Assembly: GCF_018305005.1 (NCBI RefSeq)
Contig: NZ_JAGQEG010000021.1
Coordinates: forward strand, 1-64,000
Length of the DNA: 64,000 nucleotides
Origin: Collimonas silvisoli
Lineage (GTDB): Bacteria; Pseudomonadota; Gammaproteobacteria; Burkholderiales; Burkholderiaceae_D
Direction of reading: 5' to 3'
Shown: positions 1 to 7,752 of the stretch, piece after piece
Numbering within the stretch: the first letter of the stretch is position 1
Layout of the letters: the number at the start of each line of letters is the position of its first letter
The notes under the pieces: model-generated
What the model was told of the DNA's origin: nothing
Databases searched by the model: none
What the model saw: only the letters and a program-made list of their open reading frames with translations
Program-made: the position numbers and the translations under genes

Positions 1-169
1 CAAACTGGGACTGATACAGGTTACAGACCGTTTCTGTCAAAAACCTGAAGGAAAGCTGACAAAATCCTGACAAACAGGAATTCTCATCAGGGAGCACCCG
101 AGGTCCCGTAGCTTGCGGGCTGGGCAATAGGATCGATGGCAGTCCGTAGCATGAGATCGTTTGTGAATA

Positions 170-610
170 TTAAGGAAACAGCGAGACAAACCCTGCGAAA
201 ACCAGCAATGCCGCCGCCATCAGGGAACTCCAGGCTCCGATCATATTGCCCAGATAGACCAGCCGCGCCAAGCCTTTCCCGCCGGCGGCCAAACCGCGAT
301 TTCGGGTGATCGCAGCGAGCGGCGTGGCAACGCAAAAGGCATAAGATGACAGCAGCAGCGAACCGCCGATGCCCCATTTGATCGCTGCACCGACAGCGAA
401 CGATGGCAGCAAAGCGGCGATTGCGAACATCAGCATTGCGCCAAGCGGGATACTCAGATGCGCCACCCGCCATGAATTGACGACTTGCGCCGGCGCGCCT
501 TGCTTGATGGCTCTTGCATAGGGAATACCGTAAAGCAAACCGATGAACAGAATTACTGACGCGTGAAACGCCAGATGGCGGGCGGACGATTCCATATTTA
601 AAAGACTCAT
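170..610 (-). CDS. Small four-helix membrane protein of unknown function
   Basis: The 146-residue product is almost entirely hydrophobic, with about four predicted membrane segments (near residues 14-33, 48-70, 76-97 and 120-144) and very short loops. Its ATG overlaps the stop of the upstream thioesterase-like gene (ATGA type), so it is probably translationally coupled to it and belongs to the same TetR-headed operon. The second helix, preceded by a WRxAH-like stretch, faintly recalls small styrene-oxide-isomerase-type membrane proteins. That resemblance is by eye only and is not a function call. I am confident it is a gene and not confident of its role. Confidence 0.75.
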   Translation of the reverse strand: MSLLNMESSARHLAFHASVILFIGLLYGIPYARAIKQGAPAQVVNSWRVAHLSIPLGAMLMFAIAALLPSFAVGAAIKWGIGGSLLLSSYAFCVATPLAAITRNRGLAAGGKGLARLVYLGNMIGAWSSLMAAALLVFAGFVSLFP

Positions 611-1083
611 CGAAGCAAACCACCGCCATTTGCAGCAAGCACTGCGGCGATGACCGCGTCAGGCCGGACCACCCCTTGCTTGCCCTTCACCACGCCTTTG
701 GAAGTGCCGTCGGCAACGATCTTGCCATTCACTGAAAAGCGGTGCGTCATGAAAAAATACTTCTCGTCCCAGTGCGTGATTTCCAGTGTCGACTGGAATT
801 TCTTGAACGCGCCGAGCGATTTGCGATAAGTCATCGTGTGCTCGGCGATGATCGGCATCCAGCCTTGTTTGATCATGACGCGAGCCAGTCCTGTGCGGAT
901 AAAAAGATCGACCCGGCTTAGGTCGCATAAGGTGAGGTAACGGCCGTTATTGACATGCAGGTTGATATCAAGATCGTTGGGCATGGTCAGCAGACTGATT
1001 TCGCTGATGGTCTTGCCGACCACTAACCGGGGCCGGAAGAAAGACGAGAGGAAAACATAGAAAAGACGTAGAAACAGATTCAT
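607..1083 (-). CDS. Thioesterase-like (hotdog fold) protein
   Basis: The 158-residue product has the pattern of the 4-hydroxybenzoyl-CoA-thioesterase/THEM6-like hotdog group. There is a hydrophobic N-terminus (MNLFLRLFYVFL), then an NDLDxNxHVNNGRY segment where the active-site region of these enzymes lies, and a later HRFSVNGKIVADGTSKG strand. Such proteins usually hydrolyse acyl-CoA or acyl-carrier thioesters, but the substrate cannot be read here. An in-frame GTG lies 24 nt upstream. I chose the ATG at 1083 because a GGAG is placed before it. The gene sits directly downstream of the TetR gene and overlaps the next membrane-protein gene by 4 nt, so the three look like one transcription unit. 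Confidence 0.8.
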   Translation of the reverse strand: MNLFLRLFYVFLSSFFRPRLVVGKTISEISLLTMPNDLDINLHVNNGRYLTLCDLSRVDLFIRTGLARVMIKQGWMPIIAEHTMTYRKSLGAFKKFQSTLEITHWDEKYFFMTHRFSVNGKIVADGTSKGVVKGKQGVVRPDAVIAAVLAANGGGLLR

Positions 1084-1110
1084 GAGATTGCTTACTCCGG
1101 TCGGCACTCG

Positions 1111-1677
1111 TTAATTATTCCATCGCTGAACATCTCGCTGCAGCAACAACGCTGCTTGCGCAATCGGCTCGCAGGAAGCTGCCAGACGAGCATGTAGCAA
1201 CGCGCCTTGAAATGTATTCAGGATATTCAGACTTAAACCTGCTGCGTCGCTGGCCGGCACGCCATAAGCCTGCAGCTTGGTTTGCAGCGCCAAGCGCCAG
1301 TCGGCATAAATGGCTTTGCATTTTTGATTCAAGACATTGGTCTTTTCGGTAGACATCGAAATCGCCGCCACCGGACAGCCTAGTTCGAAATCCGATTTAG
1401 TGAGCGCGGCCGACAGGGCCTTGCCCATGTCAGCGATATAGCCTTGCAATTTTGGCGCATTCGAGCAGGAGGTAATGAAAGTACCTAGCCCATATTCCTG
1501 TGCAGCCTCCAGCACCGCCGCCATCAAATCATCCTTCCCGCCGGGGAAATAATGGTAAAGCGAGCCTCTAGGCGCCTTGCAAGCGCGGGCGACATGCATC
1601 AGCGTGATCCCGGCGTAGCCATGCGTCGGTAACAGCTGAATCGCTTTCAAGACCATTTGCCCGCGGAAGTTCTGCAT
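1111..1677 (-). CDS. TetR-family transcriptional regulator
   Basis: The N-terminal helix-turn-helix is clear: LPTHGYAGITL, then VARACKAPRGSLYHYFPGGKDDL, with the SLYHYF recognition helix typical of TetR proteins. The C-terminal half resembles the LmrA/YxaF-type ligand-binding domain. An in-frame ATG at 1710 also exists, but it lies inside a near-perfect palindrome (1695-1716) that looks like the operator. I therefore prefer the ATG at 1677, giving 188 residues. The gene heads a minus-strand operon with the thioesterase-like and membrane genes, so it most likely represses its own operon and releases it on binding an acyl or xenobiotic ligand. The ligand is unknown. Confidence 0.88.
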   Translation of the reverse strand: MQNFRGQMVLKAIQLLPTHGYAGITLMHVARACKAPRGSLYHYFPGGKDDLMAAVLEAAQEYGLGTFITSCSNAPKLQGYIADMGKALSAALTKSDFELGCPVAAISMSTEKTNVLNQKCKAIYADWRLALQTKLQAYGVPASDAAGLSLNILNTFQGALLHARLAASCEPIAQAALLLQRDVQRWNN

Positions 1678-1694
1678 TTGTATAAATCTCACAA

Positions 1695-1716
1695 TTATGT
1701 ATGCACGCATACATAA
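1695..1716. promoter_or_regulatory. Probable TetR operator
   Basis: Two perfect 10-nt arms, TTATGTATGC and GCATACATAA, flank a 2-nt centre immediately upstream of the TetR coding region. The size, symmetry and position fit an autoregulatory TetR operator. It overlaps the alternative upstream ATG of the regulator, which argues against that start. Confidence 0.7.
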
Positions 1717-1836
1717 CTATAAACGAATTCGCTGGCACGCGCCAGACGCGGCTGAATGTAATTAATTGCATCATTATTTGTTTCTTAAATAATCACAGGT
1801 ATAGTTAGCCGCACTCGACACCACTAGAAAATCGCT

Positions 1837-2214
1837 ATGAAACGTATGCTGTGTGCAGTTGCGCTCGCCGCCATCAGTGCTGCCGCTCTATTGCCAACCC
1901 AGGCGATGGCGCAAGTCGGCGTAAATATCATTATTGGCACGCCGCCACCGCCGCCAAGATACGAAGTAGTGCCGCCGCCACGTTATGGCTATATGTGGGC
2001 GCCGGGGTATTGGAACTGGGACGGCCGCCGCCATGTCTGGGCTGGCGGGCATTGGGAAAGAGCACGTAACGGATACAGGTATAACCGGCCGGAATGGCGC
2101 CAGGGGCGCAATGGATGGGAACTGCGCCGCGGCGGTTGGCAGCGCGGCGATCATCGTGGGCGGCATGACGACAGACGTGATCATCACCGCGGCGACGGCT
2201 GGCGTCATCGTTAA
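1837..2214 (+). CDS. Exported WXXGXW (BcpO-like) repeat protein
   Basis: A standard signal peptide (MKRMLCAVALAAISAAALLPTQ, cleavage near AMA-Q) precedes a proline-rich stretch. Repeated aromatic motifs follow: YMWAPGYWNWDG, HVWAGGHWERAR and RPEWRQGRNGWELRRGGW. The C-terminus is Arg/His/Asp-rich. This is the pattern of the WXXGXW repeat proteins common in Burkholderiales. They are exported, and their function is poorly known, probably envelope-associated. The gene is monocistronic, divergent from the TetR operon and followed by soxR on the same strand after 121 nt. Confidence 0.88.
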   Translation: MKRMLCAVALAAISAAALLPTQAMAQVGVNIIIGTPPPPPRYEVVPPPRYGYMWAPGYWNWDGRRHVWAGGHWERARNGYRYNRPEWRQGRNGWELRRGGWQRGDHRGRHDDRRDHHRGDGWRHR

Positions 2215-2335
2215 GCTGCGCGTCTAATCTGTACGACAAAGGATGGATAGACAAAGAACGCAAAGACGCCAAGACTAAAATGTTTTTTGCAAAGTGCTAG
2301 AAGTCAGGAAACCGATAACATGTCGAGGAAATCGG

Positions 2336-2821
2336 ATGAGCGAGATATTGATTACTATCGGCGAACTGGCGAAGCGGTCCGGTGTGGCCGCAAGCGCCTT
2401 GCGCTTTTACGAAGAACAGGGATTGCTAAGCAGTAAGCGCGAAGCCGGACGGCAGCGGCAATTCTCCAGAGACGTATTGCGCCGGGTCGCCTTCATCCGC
2501 GTGGCGCAGACGGTCGGTCTCAGCCTCGACGAAATCAAGATCGCCTTATCGACATTGCCGCAACAGCGCACGCCGACCAGGCAAGACTGGGAGCGGCTGT
2601 CACGTTCCTGGCATCCTCTGCTGCAACAGCGCATAGATACGCTAACGGCGCTGCGCGATCAACTTACTTCGTGCATCGGCTGCGGCTGCCTGTCGCTTAA
2701 AAAATGTGCGCTATATAACCCTGAAGATGCTGCGAAGCGGCGCGGCACAGGACCGCGCTATTTATTGGGCGACAATGCTGCGATGGTTATCGCCGAGGAT
2801 GATTCAGGCAAGGGCGACTAG
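2336..2821 (+). CDS. soxR: Redox-sensing MerR-family activator SoxR
   Basis: The N-terminal MerR helix-turn-helix (TIGELAKRSGVAASALRFYEEQGL) is followed by the dimerisation helix. The [2Fe-2S] ligand cluster CIGCGCxxxxxC is at residues 113, 116, 118 and 124, the spacing diagnostic of SoxR. The protein senses redox-cycling compounds or superoxide through its iron-sulfur cluster. A GAGGAA (2325-2330) five nt before the ATG at 2336 fixes this start over an in-frame start at 2294. No soxS is adjacent, as is usual outside the enterics, where SoxR directly controls efflux or oxidoreductase genes. The adjacent gene is a convergent acetyltransferase. Confidence 0.93.
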   Translation: MSEILITIGELAKRSGVAASALRFYEEQGLLSSKREAGRQRQFSRDVLRRVAFIRVAQTVGLSLDEIKIALSTLPQQRTPTRQDWERLSRSWHPLLQQRIDTLTALRDQLTSCIGCGCLSLKKCALYNPEDAAKRRGTGPRYLLGDNAAMVIAEDDSGKGD

Positions 2822-2827
2822 CGTCAA

Positions 2828-3382
2828 CTAGGTGTCTACGATGCCGATGCGCGGATTGAGGCGGGAGTATATCCAGAAATTCCGCGGATGGCCGCGCACC
2901 ATGCGGAAATTGCGCAGCAAACCCTCGCATTGGAAACCGCATTTCTCCAGCACCCTGACAGAGCGCGTATTCGATTCGAGCGCGGTAGCTTGAATCCGAA
3001 CTGCGCCAAGATGCGAGAAACCCCAGTCCACTATGGCGTCGCACACCGATGGCGCAATACCTCTGCCCCAAATATCCGGGGCGAGGTCGTAGGCAATTTC
3101 GGCGGTCTTGTTCAACGCTGAGACGCTGTGAAAACCGATAGTCCCAACCAGCGTGTCAGAGTCACGCAAAACAATTGCCAGGCGAATTTCAGAAGCAGAA
3201 TCCGAGGATTCCAAAGCATTAAATTTCTGCATCAATTCGTCGAGAGAGCGCAGATCCCAGCTCGTATGATTCAGCACATGCGGCTTTGTCAGATAAGCAT
3301 ACCAGGCCGGCGCATCCGCACGGCTCAGCGGACGTAGGTAAACCAGTTCATGCGTAAACGTTGGCAGGTCGATGTAGTGCAT
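2828..3382 (-). CDS. GNAT-family N-acetyltransferase (RimJ-like)
   Basis: The 184-residue product has the RimJ/RimL-type GNAT layout: an N-terminal LVYLRPLSRADAPAWYAYL strand-helix, the central GTIGFHSV strand, and the acetyl-CoA loop in IWGRGIAPSVCDAIVDWGF. The terminal motif ALESNTRSVRVLEKCGFQCEG-like segment near residues 135-160 completes the fold. It would transfer an acetyl group from acetyl-CoA to an amine on a protein N-terminus or small molecule, and the substrate cannot be told. It ends 7 nt from the convergent soxR stop, so the two genes share a very compact 3' boundary. Confidence 0.85.
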   Translation of the reverse strand: MHYIDLPTFTHELVYLRPLSRADAPAWYAYLTKPHVLNHTSWDLRSLDELMQKFNALESSDSASEIRLAIVLRDSDTLVGTIGFHSVSALNKTAEIAYDLAPDIWGRGIAPSVCDAIVDWGFSHLGAVRIQATALESNTRSVRVLEKCGFQCEGLLRNFRMVRGHPRNFWIYSRLNPRIGIVDT

Positions 3383-3479
3383 GGATTTCGATTGCCTTCA
3401 TTACGAAAGGAGCCGCCTTTTGCGCAGAAAGCAGCCGGCCAGCCATTCCGTCTTTATTGGAGTTGCCCTGACTGAGCCA

Positions 3480-4205
3480 TCACTCGCTCAGCTTGAATGA
3501 CTCCAGTTCCCCAGTGTAGCGTTCGTTACGGACGCCGCCATTCCCATAATATTCTTCGATCGATTTAACCCAGCGCTTAACTTCCGGTACATACCAGAAC
3601 GCTTTATAGGTTCTGCCGGTTGCCGGCACAGCTGTAGTCTTTTGTACCTGTGTGACCATGGTAGTGCCGCCCTGCCCTACTTGCGCGCCTTGCACAACAC
3701 TTTGGGCGGGCTCCATCTCCGCATTCCACCGGCCTTCTTCTTCGATTTTGATTGCCTTGAATTTTCCTGCCGGCACTTCAACCGTTTCAAAGCCGACAAC
3801 CGTGAATTTCTGGCTCCATTGTTCAAATCTGTGCGCTTTATTGGGGTGCTGCTCAGTGTATTGAACTTCCCATGTTTTCCCAGCGCTCAATGGAAACGAA
3901 AGCGGCTTGTTGATCACGGTCTCCTTGCCGTTCACATCGCGACTCCGGCTCCAATCGGCGCCTGCAAACGTTTCATTTGCGGCCTGGGTTGATCCGCTTT
4001 GTTTTGTTGAGTAGTAAATGCTGGTGGAAGTGACATGGGACACCGTGACTTCAGAACGGCTCTGCGCCCATCCTGCCGATCCCTTCTCGGTCGTCGTCCG
4101 ATAGGTCCAGGTATCGCCTGCCTTGATTGAAGGTAAATCAGCAGATTGCGCAAAGACGGACGAGGAGAAGAACATAGCCATCAGACCGAGAACGATATTT
4201 TTCAT
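3480..4205 (-). CDS. Exported protein of unknown function
   Basis: Starting at the ATG at 4205 gives a clean signal peptide (MKNIVLGLMAMFFSSSVFAQ) followed by about 220 residues rich in beta-strand, Thr and Ser. Segments include SIKAGDTWTYRTTTEKG, VEVPAGKFKAIKIEEEGRWN and a C-terminal RTYKAFWYVPEVKRWVKSIEEY. The sequence resembles periplasmic or surface beta-rich proteins of the type annotated only as hypothetical. In-frame starts further upstream (to 4268) would bury the signal peptide, so I prefer 4205. The region before it lacks a strong Shine-Dalgarno. No functional motif is visible. Confidence 0.7.
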   Translation of the reverse strand: MKNIVLGLMAMFFSSSVFAQSADLPSIKAGDTWTYRTTTEKGSAGWAQSRSEVTVSHVTSTSIYYSTKQSGSTQAANETFAGADWSRSRDVNGKETVINKPLSFPLSAGKTWEVQYTEQHPNKAHRFEQWSQKFTVVGFETVEVPAGKFKAIKIEEEGRWNAEMEPAQSVVQGAQVGQGGTTMVTQVQKTTAVPATGRTYKAFWYVPEVKRWVKSIEEYYGNGGVRNERYTGELESFKLSE

Positions 4206-4523
4206 GGAAATTATTGCAGTGGGGGAAAGTTCCATAATATCGATTTCGAACCGCCGCGTCATCTTCAACTTGCCGCAATCAGGAAGTTACAACTTCAAAA
4301 CCCAAAGCCTCAATCCCGCTCCTACGGCTTTACGCCTCTTGTCGCAATGAAGCTCGGCATGAATCTCTCAATCTCAAAGCGTGGCTTGGGTTGCATTTCT
4401 TCCAGAAATCCCGCCAGCACGAAACCGGCGGCGATGGTATCGCTGCTGACGGGTTGCGACCACGGACTGCCGGACAGGGTTTGTAGATCCCACGCTGCGG
4501 CATTGTGGGCGAGTAAACAGTAC
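4206..4523. other. Short gap holding a start-less minus-strand coding relic
   Basis: On the minus strand, about 65 sense codons run from near 4518 down to a TAG at 4323-4325. They read as ordinary protein (for example AHNAAAWDLQTL and AAGFVLAGFLEEMQPKPRF) but have no credible start. The frame differs from that of the DeoR gene whose stop is at 4524. It looks like the C-terminal remnant of a lost gene, or a short unannotated product starting at an internal GTG or ATG. No RNA gene or terminator was recognised in this gap. Confidence 0.3.
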
Positions 4524-5279
4524 TTACGCCAGCGTGACTGCTATTCCCATTTTCCGATACGGCGCAATCAAGCTTTCCGCCACGCCGGCATTGGCTACGA
4601 TTTCACTGACTTGAGTCAGGGGTGCAATCTGGAACGGCGACGCGGTGTCCAGCTTTTCCGGCGACGCCAGCACCACGGTCTTCGAGGCGGCATTGCACAG
4701 CGCCCGCTTGACGCACGCCTCTTCATAATCGCCAGTGCTGATGCCCGCCTCGGGATGCAAGCTGCACACCCCCATGAAATACAGATCTGCGTGAATCCGG
4801 CCGATGGCCTCGATCGCAGCGGCTCCCACGCTGACGATCGAATGTTTGAACAAGCGGCCGCCGACCATGATGACATCTATGTGCGGATGTTCAAGCAGCT
4901 CTAGCGCAATGGACGGGCTATGCGTCACCACCGTCGCCCGTAACGCCGGCGGCAGGTACCGCGCCAGTTGCACGGCGGTGGTGCCGCCGTCGATGAACAC
5001 TACTTGCCCCGGCTGAATCATGGCGGCGGCAGCGCGGCCGATGGCGGGCTTGGCATCGCTTGAAATCTGCTGTCGTTCAACGAAGGTAGCCATCGCCGGC
5101 GACGCCGGCAAAGCGCCACCGTGGACACGCTGCAATAAACCCTCTTTCGCCAGCTGGCGCAGATCACGTCGAATGGTGTCTTCCGACAAGCCGAGCTGTT
5201 CGCTGAGCAGTTTGGCGACAATTTGCCCGTCGCGCTCAAGGATTTCCAGCAAATGTTGTTTTCGTTGCAGAGTCAGCAT
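4524..5279 (-). CDS. DeoR/GlpR-family transcriptional regulator
   Basis: The N-terminus (MLTLQRKQHLLEILERDGQI) and the helix-turn-helix LLSEQLGLSEDTIRRDLRQL with LQRVHGGA are the DeoR signature. The C-terminal DeoRC sensor domain carries VVFIDGGTTAVQLARYL and a TGDYEEA..K segment that normally binds a phosphorylated sugar or polyol. It should be a repressor released by a sugar phosphate. The ATG at 5279 matches family length (251 residues), and upstream in-frame codons are non-homologous. It is divergent from the NudK-like gene with 106 nt between starts, so the shared promoter region is the obvious target. Confidence 0.9.
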   Translation of the reverse strand: MLTLQRKQHLLEILERDGQIVAKLLSEQLGLSEDTIRRDLRQLAKEGLLQRVHGGALPASPAMATFVERQQISSDAKPAIGRAAAAMIQPGQVVFIDGGTTAVQLARYLPPALRATVVTHSPSIALELLEHPHIDVIMVGGRLFKHSIVSVGAAAIEAIGRIHADLYFMGVCSLHPEAGISTGDYEEACVKRALCNAASKTVVLASPEKLDTASPFQIAPLTQVSEIVANAGVAESLIAPYRKMGIAVTLA

Positions 5280-5385
5280 GATTTTGCCAGTGCAGTTTTT
5301 TGCACGTTTTTTCTTGATATTTAACGATATTGCATGATAAATTCTCAAAATGCAAGCCCACCGCAGCCCCCACAGGAGATCCGCC

Positions 5386-5982
5386 ATGCAAGATGACCGA
5401 GTCAAGATCCGTAACGTTGAAGTATTGTCGAACGACTGGTATTTGCTACAGAAAACCACTTTCGACTACCGCCGCACTGACGGCAGTTGGCAAATCTTGA
5501 CGCGCGAAACTTATGATCGCGGCAACGGCGCCACCATCCTGCTGTACAACCGCGAACGCCGCAGCGTGATCCTGATCCGCCAGTTCCGCTTCCCTACTTA
5601 CGGTAACGGCCATGACGGTTTTCTGATCGAAACGGCGGCCGGATTGCTCGACCAGGCCAGTCCCGAAGAAAGGATCAAAGCAGAAGTGGAAGAAGAGACC
5701 GGTTATCTGGTGACGGAAGTGCGTAAAGTATTTGAAGCCTTCATGAGCCCGGGCTCGGTCACCGAAAAACTGTATTTTTTTGTAGCCGAATACGAGCCCG
5801 GATCACGCATCGGCGATGGCGGCGGCCTGCAAGCGGAAGGCGAAGATATCCAGGTACTGGAACTGCCGCTGGACCAGGCGCTGCAAATGGTGAACAACGG
5901 TGAAATCGCAGACGGCAAGACGATCATGCTGCTGCAATACGCGCAACTGCATTTGCTGCCTTCTCTGGCTCGGAAGGCATAG
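5386..5982 (+). CDS. nudK: NudK-like Nudix hydrolase (GDP-mannose/ADP-sugar pyrophosphatase type)
   Basis: The 198-residue protein aligns in layout with NudK/GDP-mannose pyrophosphatase: an N-terminal VLSNDWYLLQKTTFDY, LIRQFRFPTYGNGHDGFLIETAAGLLD, then the Nudix box. The catalytic EVEEETGY is intact, but the first glutamate position of the classical box is Ser (GLLDQASPEER). It would hydrolyse nucleoside-diphosphate sugars to NMP and sugar phosphate using Mg2+. AGGAG at 5374-5378 sets the ATG at 5386. It faces the DeoR regulator, which may control it. The exact substrate is inferred from family only. Confidence 0.82.
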   Translation: MQDDRVKIRNVEVLSNDWYLLQKTTFDYRRTDGSWQILTRETYDRGNGATILLYNRERRSVILIRQFRFPTYGNGHDGFLIETAAGLLDQASPEERIKAEVEEETGYLVTEVRKVFEAFMSPGSVTEKLYFFVAEYEPGSRIGDGGGLQAEGEDIQVLELPLDQALQMVNNGEIADGKTIMLLQYAQLHLLPSLARKA

Positions 5983-6049
5983 TTACGAGCTGCATCTGTT
6001 CCACATCATCGTACTTGGACTGATAAGAAGCACCGCAGCGCGCAGAACC

Positions 6050-6214
6050 ATGAGCTATACCCGCAAACTCTCGGCACTCTCCGTGTTCCTGGCGGTTTCG
6101 ACAATCATCGCAGGTGTTATTGCGCGCGTTTACTCAGAGCCGATGAATAGCCGGCTGAGGGCGGCATTTCTACGCTCTCCGCTGCGCGCCGCAGCCGCTA
6201 GAACGGGCTCTTGA
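6050..6214 (+). CDS. Possible small single-helix protein
   Basis: A 54-codon frame starts at an ATG and encodes one hydrophobic segment (ALSVFLAVSTIIAGVIARVY) between a short basic N-terminus and an Arg/Ala-rich tail. Its last 17 nt overlap the 3' end of the convergent acetyltransferase gene. No strong ribosome-binding site is visible. It could be a small membrane protein or chance. Confidence 0.3.
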   Translation: MSYTRKLSALSVFLAVSTIIAGVIARVYSEPMNSRLRAAFLRSPLRAAAARTGS

Positions 6215-6674
6215 GCGTCATTTTCATCATCAGCACTTCGGCGTCTGATTCCGCCTCAACCGGAACAAACCCCAGCCCCGAGTAAATGGCATAGGCTGCA
6301 GCGTTGTCTCGATAAACACGCAGCGTTACGGCCTGCGCAGCGGTCGCACTACGTGCCTCATCGATCAGCAAGCGGCATAACACTTTGCCCAAACCATTGC
6401 CACGCGCCTCGGGCGCAACGATGATGCGGCACAAGTGAACCACGCCGGGTTGACGCAGCCGATATTGACCGAAGCCAAACCTGTCAGCCTGACTCTTGCA
6501 GAGCACGTAGCTAGCGCCGCGCTTCACCTGCAGCAGTTGCGGAAGTTCTCCTGCATCAAATGGATATTCAAGTTGCGGCCCTGCCCAACGGGCGCATGCC
6601 AAGGCATCGGGGATCCATGCCGCAATCGCCGTGTAGTCGGCAGCGACAGGCGGCCTTAGCATTAAAACGGTCAT
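6198..6674 (-). CDS. GNAT-family N-acetyltransferase
   Basis: The 158-residue product carries the core GNAT motif A: VHLCRIIVAPEARGNGLGKVLCRLLIDEA, with the R-G-N-G-L-G acetyl-CoA pyrophosphate loop. The later LRVYRDNAAAYAIYSGLGFVPVE is motif B. GAGGGAG lies just before the ATG at 6674. A longer in-frame extension to 6893 has no homology to the fold and was not used. The substrate is unknown. It is convergent with a possible small ORF and sits between nudK and msrA without an obvious functional link. Confidence 0.86.
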   Translation of the reverse strand: MTVLMLRPPVAADYTAIAAWIPDALACARWAGPQLEYPFDAGELPQLLQVKRGASYVLCKSQADRFGFGQYRLRQPGVVHLCRIIVAPEARGNGLGKVLCRLLIDEARSATAAQAVTLRVYRDNAAAYAIYSGLGFVPVEAESDAEVLMMKMTLKSPF

Positions 6675-6907
6675 ACTCCCTCTTTCAGCCAACACCAGAT
6701 AAGACAGCAAAGTAGTCGGGGAATGTTGCCATGGAAGATTTGGCAACGCAATATCCTGCTGCCGACGCATCCCAACTGCAAAGCCAAGGTGTAAGCTAAG
6801 ATTTGCAAATCCACTGTTACGAGACGCATCCTTTGTAAGGAAATCCAGACTTTGCCGACTAATCACCAGCTCCGCAAAAACCTTCCATATCAAAGAGGAT
6901 GAGCATC

Positions 6908-7654
6908 ATGGATAACTTATCAACTAAAGCCAGACAAGCTGCAGCCGCTCTACCTTGGACCAAGGGCATGCTGACAGCATGCGGGCTCGGGCTGGCGCTG
7001 CTGCTTGGGCAAAACCTTGCGTTTTCGTCAGAGGCGGCGAGAGTCGTACCGCCGCCTGCCAGCGACGAACAGGTATCCGGCGCCGAGCACGCGGAGACAG
7101 CGGTCTTCGCCGGCGGCTGTTTCTGGGGTGTACAAGGTGTTTTTCAGCATGTGCGCGGAGTCACTGACGTGGTGTCTGGCTACTCAGGCGGCAGCCGCGA
7201 CACTGCGCAATACAGCCGGGTCAGCGAGGGCGATACCGGCCATGCGGAATCTGTGCAGATCACTTACGATCCTACGCAAATCACTTATGGCAGGCTGCTG
7301 CAGATATTTTTCTCGGTGGCGCATGATCCGACCGAACTGAATCGCCAGGGTCCGGACTCCGGGACCCAATACCGTTCGGCGGTCTTTCCGGCCAACGACA
7401 TGCAGCGCAAGATTGCACAGGCGTATGTCGGGCAGATCGATAAAGCCAAGGTGTTCGGCGCAGCGTTGGCGACACGCATAGAAATCTTCCACGGCTTCTA
7501 TCCCGCCGAAGCCTACCACCAGAATTTCTTGACGCGCAATCCAAGCTACCCTTACATCGTCATCAACGATCTGCCCAAGATCGATGATCTGAAGCGCCTG
7601 TTTCCAAACCTGTACCGGGCCCAGCCGGCGCTTACCAAGGTCGCATCCCGTTAG
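6908..7654 (+). CDS. msrA: Peptide methionine-(S)-sulfoxide reductase MsrA, exported form
   Basis: The catalytic GGCFWG motif (Cys at about residue 71) starts the MsrA domain, and GDTGHAESVQITYDP, HDPTELNRQGPDSGTQYRS and the FYPAEAYHQNF segments are all present. The enzyme reduces methionine-S-sulfoxide in proteins. Unlike the cytosolic form, this one has an N-terminal hydrophobic segment (MLTACGLGLALLLGQNLAFS) and a linker, so it is probably exported or membrane-anchored and repairs envelope proteins. An ATG at 6899 directly abuts the AGAGG. The ATG at 6908 has normal spacing and was chosen. No MsrB domain is fused. Confidence 0.93.
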   Translation: MDNLSTKARQAAAALPWTKGMLTACGLGLALLLGQNLAFSSEAARVVPPPASDEQVSGAEHAETAVFAGGCFWGVQGVFQHVRGVTDVVSGYSGGSRDTAQYSRVSEGDTGHAESVQITYDPTQITYGRLLQIFFSVAHDPTELNRQGPDSGTQYRSAVFPANDMQRKIAQAYVGQIDKAKVFGAALATRIEIFHGFYPAEAYHQNFLTRNPSYPYIVINDLPKIDDLKRLFPNLYRAQPALTKVASR

Positions 7655-7687
7655 GTCGGACTCCCGGCTTTAGATTGGTCTGCAGTA

Positions 7688-7738
7688 TGTGATAAATTCG
7701 GTGTGGGCTTTGACCGCCCCACCTATTTTTTTATCACA
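7688..7738. terminator. Nested hairpin between msrA and pssA
   Basis: An inner GC-rich hairpin (GGTGTGGGC, loop, GCCCCACC) is followed by a T-run, as in an intrinsic terminator for msrA. It is enclosed by a second perfect 9-bp inverted repeat, TGTGATAAA (7688-7696) and TTTATCACA (7730-7738). The outer arm ends 14 nt before the pssA start, so the structure could also work as an attenuator for pssA. Confidence 0.6.
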
Positions 7739-7752
7739 GCCGGATTCAATTA

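Noticed and set aside
1-169. A gene at the left edge
   Set aside because: Open frames here are short and only mirror the membrane-protein gene at 170-610; no supported feature was seen.
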